Assembly: GCA_903888655.1 (NCBI GenBank)
Contig: CAISUR010000169.1
Location: 1-9,033, forward strand
From: an uncultured Bacteroidota bacterium
GTDB lineage: Bacteria; Bacteroidota; Bacteroidia; Flavobacteriales; Flavobacteriaceae
Length of the DNA stretch: 9,033 nucleotides
Direction of reading: 5' to 3'
The notes beneath the pieces were generated by a model that worked only from the letters and a program-made list of their open reading frames with translations, made no database searches and was not told the DNA's origin. Both the position numbers and the translations under genes were made by a program. Position 1 is the stretch's first letter, and every line of letters begins with the position of its first letter. Positions 6,209 through 9,033 of the stretch are shown here, piece after piece.

Positions 6209-7696
6209 ATGTCCATTAAATCATTTGCAGCCAAACTATTTGCCAAATCGGTTCACAAAAAGACTCAAAAATGGGCTTCCAATCCTGTAGAGATTCAACA
6301 AAAAGTGTTTCTTGATTTAATCCGTCAAGCGGAAAACACGCAGTTTGGAAAAGACCATAATTTTAGTGCTATCAAAACCACTCAAGATTTTGCACAACAC
6401 GTTCCCATTCGCGATTACGAAGCATTAAAACCCTATGTTGATCGAGTGGTGAATGGAGAAGCGAATATTCTTTGGAAAAGAAAACCACTTTATTTTGCTA
6501 AGACTTCAGGAACGACTTCGGGTGCGAAATACATTCCGTTAACTAAAGAATCGATGCCGTTTCACATTGAAGCCGCTCGAAATGCCATTCTCAATTACAT
6601 TCATGAAACCGGTAAAGCCGATTTTGTGGATGGTAAAATGATTTTTTTGCAAGGAAGTCCGATTTTAGAAGAAAAAAACGGAATCAAACTTGGGCGACTT
6701 TCTGGAATTGTAGCGCATTTTGTTCCGAAATACCTCCAAAAAAACCGCATGCCGAGTTGGGAAACCAATTGCATTGACGATTGGGAAACTAAAGTCGATG
6801 CGATTGTTAAAGAAACGATACAGGAAGATATGGCAGTCATTTCGGGAATTCCGTCTTGGGTGCAAATGTATTTCGAAAAACTACACGAAAAAGGAGGAAA
6901 GCCCGTTGGAGAGCTCTTTAAAAACTTCAATTTATTCATTTATGGAGGCGTGAATTACGAACCCTATCGCGCCAAATTTGAAAATCTTATCGGACGAAAA
7001 GTCGATGCGATTGAATTGTTTCCCGCTTCCGAAGGATTTTTTGCGTATCAAGATTCCCAAACCGAAAAGGGAATGTTGTTGCTGTTGAATTCGGGAATTT
7101 TTTATGAATTTATAAAATCAGAAGAATTCTTTACCCAAAACCCAAAACGCTATACGATTGGTGAAGTGGAATTGGATGTGAATTATGTTTTAATTATTTC
7201 AACTAATGCTGGACTTTGGGGATACAATATTGGCGATACCATTCAATTTACATGTTTGAAGCCTTATCGAGTTATCGTTTCTGGTCGAATCAAACATTAT
7301 ATTTCTGCTTTTGGAGAACATGTAATCGGAAAAGAAGTTGAACACGCTTTGCAAGAAGCTATGGAAAACACAAGTATTCGTGTAAACGAATTCACAGTAG
7401 CACCACAAATTGCTCCCGAAACTGGATTGCCCTATCACGAATGGTTCATCGAATTTGAAAACGACCCCAATAATTTAGAGGAATTTGCGTTAACCATTGA
7501 TCGTGCTATGCGCCATCAGAATGTATATTATGACGATTTGATCGTGGGCAAAGTATTGCGAACCTTGGTGATTACTAAAGTTTTTAAAAATGGCTTCCAA
7601 GAATACATGAAATCCATCGGAAAATTGGGCGGTCAAAACAAATTACCCCGATTATCAAATGATAGAAAAATTGCCGATTTGTTAAAAAGAGAATAG
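6209..7696 (+). CDS. GH3 family acyl-adenylating enzyme (auxin-responsive promoter family)
   Basis: GH3 proteins belong to the ANL adenylating superfamily; plant members conjugate amino acids to hormone carboxylates, while the bacterial substrate is unknown. The 495-residue protein is full length. ATP-binding motifs are visible: the P-loop-like TSGTTSGAK (99-107), FPASEGFFAY (271-280), YNIGDTIQFT (339-348) with the ribose-binding aspartate D343, and the hinge region SGRIKHYISAFGEHV (358-372) leading to the C-terminal lid domain. No signal peptide or membrane helix is evident, so it should act in the cytosol. It starts 3 bp after the membrane protein gene and ends 6 bp before a secreted-protein gene. 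Activation of a carboxylic acid for amide or thioester formation is the likely chemistry; the actual acid and acceptor cannot be read from sequence. Confidence 0.9.
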   Translation: MSIKSFAAKLFAKSVHKKTQKWASNPVEIQQKVFLDLIRQAENTQFGKDHNFSAIKTTQDFAQHVPIRDYEALKPYVDRVVNGEANILWKRKPLYFAKTSGTTSGAKYIPLTKESMPFHIEAARNAILNYIHETGKADFVDGKMIFLQGSPILEEKNGIKLGRLSGIVAHFVPKYLQKNRMPSWETNCIDDWETKVDAIVKETIQEDMAVISGIPSWVQMYFEKLHEKGGKPVGELFKNFNLFIYGGVNYEPYRAKFENLIGRKVDAIELFPASEGFFAYQDSQTEKGMLLLLNSGIFYEFIKSEEFFTQNPKRYTIGEVELDVNYVLIISTNAGLWGYNIGDTIQFTCLKPYRVIVSGRIKHYISAFGEHVIGKEVEHALQEAMENTSIRVNEFTVAPQIAPETGLPYHEWFIEFENDPNNLEEFALTIDRAMRHQNVYYDDLIVGKVLRTLVITKVFKNGFQEYMKSIGKLGGQNKLPRLSNDRKIADLLKRE

Positions 7697-7702
7697 AAAA
7701 AA

Positions 7703-8572
7703 ATGCAAGAGAAAAGACTTTGGTTGTTGATTATTTTATGGAGTTTTTCGGTTTCTGCTCAAATCAAAGGTGTTGTAGTTGATGAAAACAACAATCCAAT
7801 TCCGTATGTAAACATTTGGGTTGAGAATGAAAATATTGGAACAACTTCTGAGCAAGATGGCAGTTTTAGTTTGCAATTAAAAAGCCAAGAAAAAAACTTA
7901 ATTTTTTCTGCAATTGGATACAAAAAGTTAATATCACTTTTCAAAGAAAAGATTGTTTTAGAAAAAGAAATTTACAAACTTGATGAGGTTGTAATATTTA
8001 ATTTAAAGCAAACAAAAGAACTTGAGATAGGAGATTCAAAAAAGATAAATTATTCCCATTTATCTGGTGAGTTACCATGGATTTACGCAAAATATTTCCC
8101 TTTTAAAGAGGAATACAAAGAAACGCCATATCTAAAAAAAATAATAGTTTTTACAAATTCTAAAATCAATAAAGCAACATTTAAAATTCATTTGTATAGT
8201 ATGGGAGAAGACGGTAATCCTTCTATCGACATGATGAATGAAGATATTTTATTATCTGTTAAATCAGGATTAAAAGTAAATCAAATCGACCTTTCAAAAT
8301 ATAAAATTCAAATTCCGAAACAAGGGATTTGTGTTGGCTATGAATGGATGATAATTGAGGATAATAAATATGAATTTGAATACAAGGATGAAGATAAAAG
8401 CAAACATACTTATATTACTTATGCACCAAGCGTAATCTGTAATGATGTTGAAGTGGAGCATACATTTCATTTTTCAAAAGGGAAATGGATAAAAAGAATG
8501 CTATATTTTAGCAAAAAAGAGAGTAAGTACATAGTTTCTGAACCCGCTATTAACTTGATTTTAACAAATTAA
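7703..8572 (+). CDS. Secreted protein with carboxypeptidase-regulatory-like domain (paralog 1)
   Basis: The 289-residue protein begins with a signal peptide (hydrophobic 6-18, probable cleavage at SVSA-Q, residue 19/20) and should be exported to the periplasm or outer membrane. Residues 20-98 form a CarboxypepD_reg-like beta-sandwich: QIKGVVVDENNNPIPYVNIWV, then GTTSEQDGSFSL, the IFSAIGYKK strand and the closing LDEVVI. This domain usually sits at the N-terminus of TonB-dependent receptors in Bacteroidota, but here there is no plug or barrel. The rest (about 100-289) is a beta-rich region I do not recognise, with LEIGDSKK, PWIYAKYFPF and LKKIIVFTNS also found in the next gene. There is no lipobox cysteine. 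It is 6 bp after the GH3 gene and 3 bp before its paralog, so it is probably co-transcribed. Function is unknown. Confidence 0.85.
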   Translation: MQEKRLWLLIILWSFSVSAQIKGVVVDENNNPIPYVNIWVENENIGTTSEQDGSFSLQLKSQEKNLIFSAIGYKKLISLFKEKIVLEKEIYKLDEVVIFNLKQTKELEIGDSKKINYSHLSGELPWIYAKYFPFKEEYKETPYLKKIIVFTNSKINKATFKIHLYSMGEDGNPSIDMMNEDILLSVKSGLKVNQIDLSKYKIQIPKQGICVGYEWMIIEDNKYEFEYKDEDKSKHTYITYAPSVICNDVEVEHTFHFSKGKWIKRMLYFSKKESKYIVSEPAINLILTN

Positions 8573-8575
8573 AAA

Positions 8576-9033
8576 ATGAGGCTAATTCTATTATTTTTAT
8601 CTTTTTCAATGTCGGTTTCTGCCCAAATAAAAGGCGTTGTAGTTGATGAAAATAACAAACCAATTCCGTATGTAAACATTTGGGTTGCCAATGAAAATAT
8701 TGGAACGACAAGTGAGGAAAACGGGCAGTTTATCTTAAATATCAATCCAAAAAACCAAATGTTATTATTTTCATCAATTGGATTTGAGACCATAAAAAAA
8801 CAAATATTGGATTGCCAAAAAGTAATATTAAAACCTATAATTATAAAACTAGATGAAGTAGTTATTTCTAAACCTAAAAACACTAAATTAATTGAAATAG
8901 GTAACTCTAAAAAAAGATTTTATTTACCAGAACCACAAGTAGTGCCTTGGGTTTTGGCTAGAAAATTTCAAATCGATGTAAATAATAATGAGTTAAAATA
9001 CGTAAAAGAAATAATTTTTTTTACTAAAAGTGA
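8576..9033 (+). CDS. Secreted protein with carboxypeptidase-regulatory-like domain (paralog 2, partial)
   Basis: The reading frame is open from ATG 8576 to the window end (152 codons), so the 3' end is missing only because the window stops. It has a signal peptide with probable cleavage after SVSA at residue 16, then the same domain as the preceding gene: QIKGVVVDENNKPIPYVNIWV, GTTSEENGQF, LFSSIGFE and KLDEVVI. Beyond the domain, IEIGNSKK, VPWVLARKFQ and VKEIIFFTKS line up with the first paralog, so it is a tandem duplicate rather than a shared-domain coincidence. It starts 3 bp after the previous stop. The antisense strand also holds a long open frame, but the signal peptide, the paralogy and the operon direction support the plus-strand reading. 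Role unknown. Confidence 0.85.
   Translation, partial: MRLILLFLSFSMSVSAQIKGVVVDENNKPIPYVNIWVANENIGTTSEENGQFILNINPKNQMLLFSSIGFETIKKQILDCQKVILKPIIIKLDEVVISKPKNTKLIEIGNSKKRFYLPEPQVVPWVLARKFQIDVNNNELKYVKEIIFFTKS

Noticed and set aside
8569..8883. 104-codon minus-strand open frame opposite the second secreted paralog
   Set aside because: The plus strand encodes a signal peptide and a clear paralog of the previous gene; a similar antisense frame occurs opposite the first paralog (7759-7944), so it is a by-product of the conserved coding sequence.

Overview
The window looks like the chromosome of a Flavobacteriaceae member, most likely Flavobacterium or a close relative. The DNA is AT-rich. Start codons lack clear Shine-Dalgarno sequences, and promoter-like sites follow the Bacteroidota pattern: a -7 box TAnnTTTG, with a -33 TTG 21 bp upstream at the two best sites. 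The gene families also fit: a Bacteroidota-type GH3 enzyme, carboxypeptidase-regulatory-like secreted proteins, a DUF4143 ATPase, and a short relative of the membrane part of Bacteroidota M23 peptidases. The species assignment is inference.

Layout. Positions 1-495 are an AT-rich stretch without a gene, ending in a probable promoter. A two-gene unit follows: rpiB (pentose-phosphate isomerase) and, 4 bp later, a zinc-type cation diffusion facilitator that starts at TTG. Next is a short intergenic region holding three tandem 32-bp repeats plus half of a fourth. Each repeat is an imperfect 26-bp palindrome plus a GTGTGT spacer. The last half copy lies inside a good promoter for a DUF4143 AAA ATPase. 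The RNA polymerase-associated/RNA-binding protein gene tex begins 6 bp after the ATPase gene, so the two are probably co-transcribed.

tex converges on tatA (minus strand), with a strong 15-bp-stem bidirectional terminator and a REP-like palindrome between them. tatA is divergent from a rightward operon of at least four genes: a small membrane/coiled-coil protein resembling the N-terminal half of an M23 peptidase, a GH3-family adenylating enzyme, and two tandem paralogous secreted proteins with a carboxypeptidase-regulatory-like domain. The second paralog is cut by the window end. Gaps in this operon are only 3-6 bp.

Most of the window is ordinary housekeeping and envelope biology. The best candidate for something undescribed is the periodic palindromic repeat array feeding into the ATPase promoter. 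It has the geometry of a multi-site operator (32 bp, about three helical turns), and its binding protein is unknown. Secondary points of interest are the peptidase-less M23-like protein in the GH3 operon and the tandem secreted paralogs, whose 5' coding ends are far more alike than the rest.
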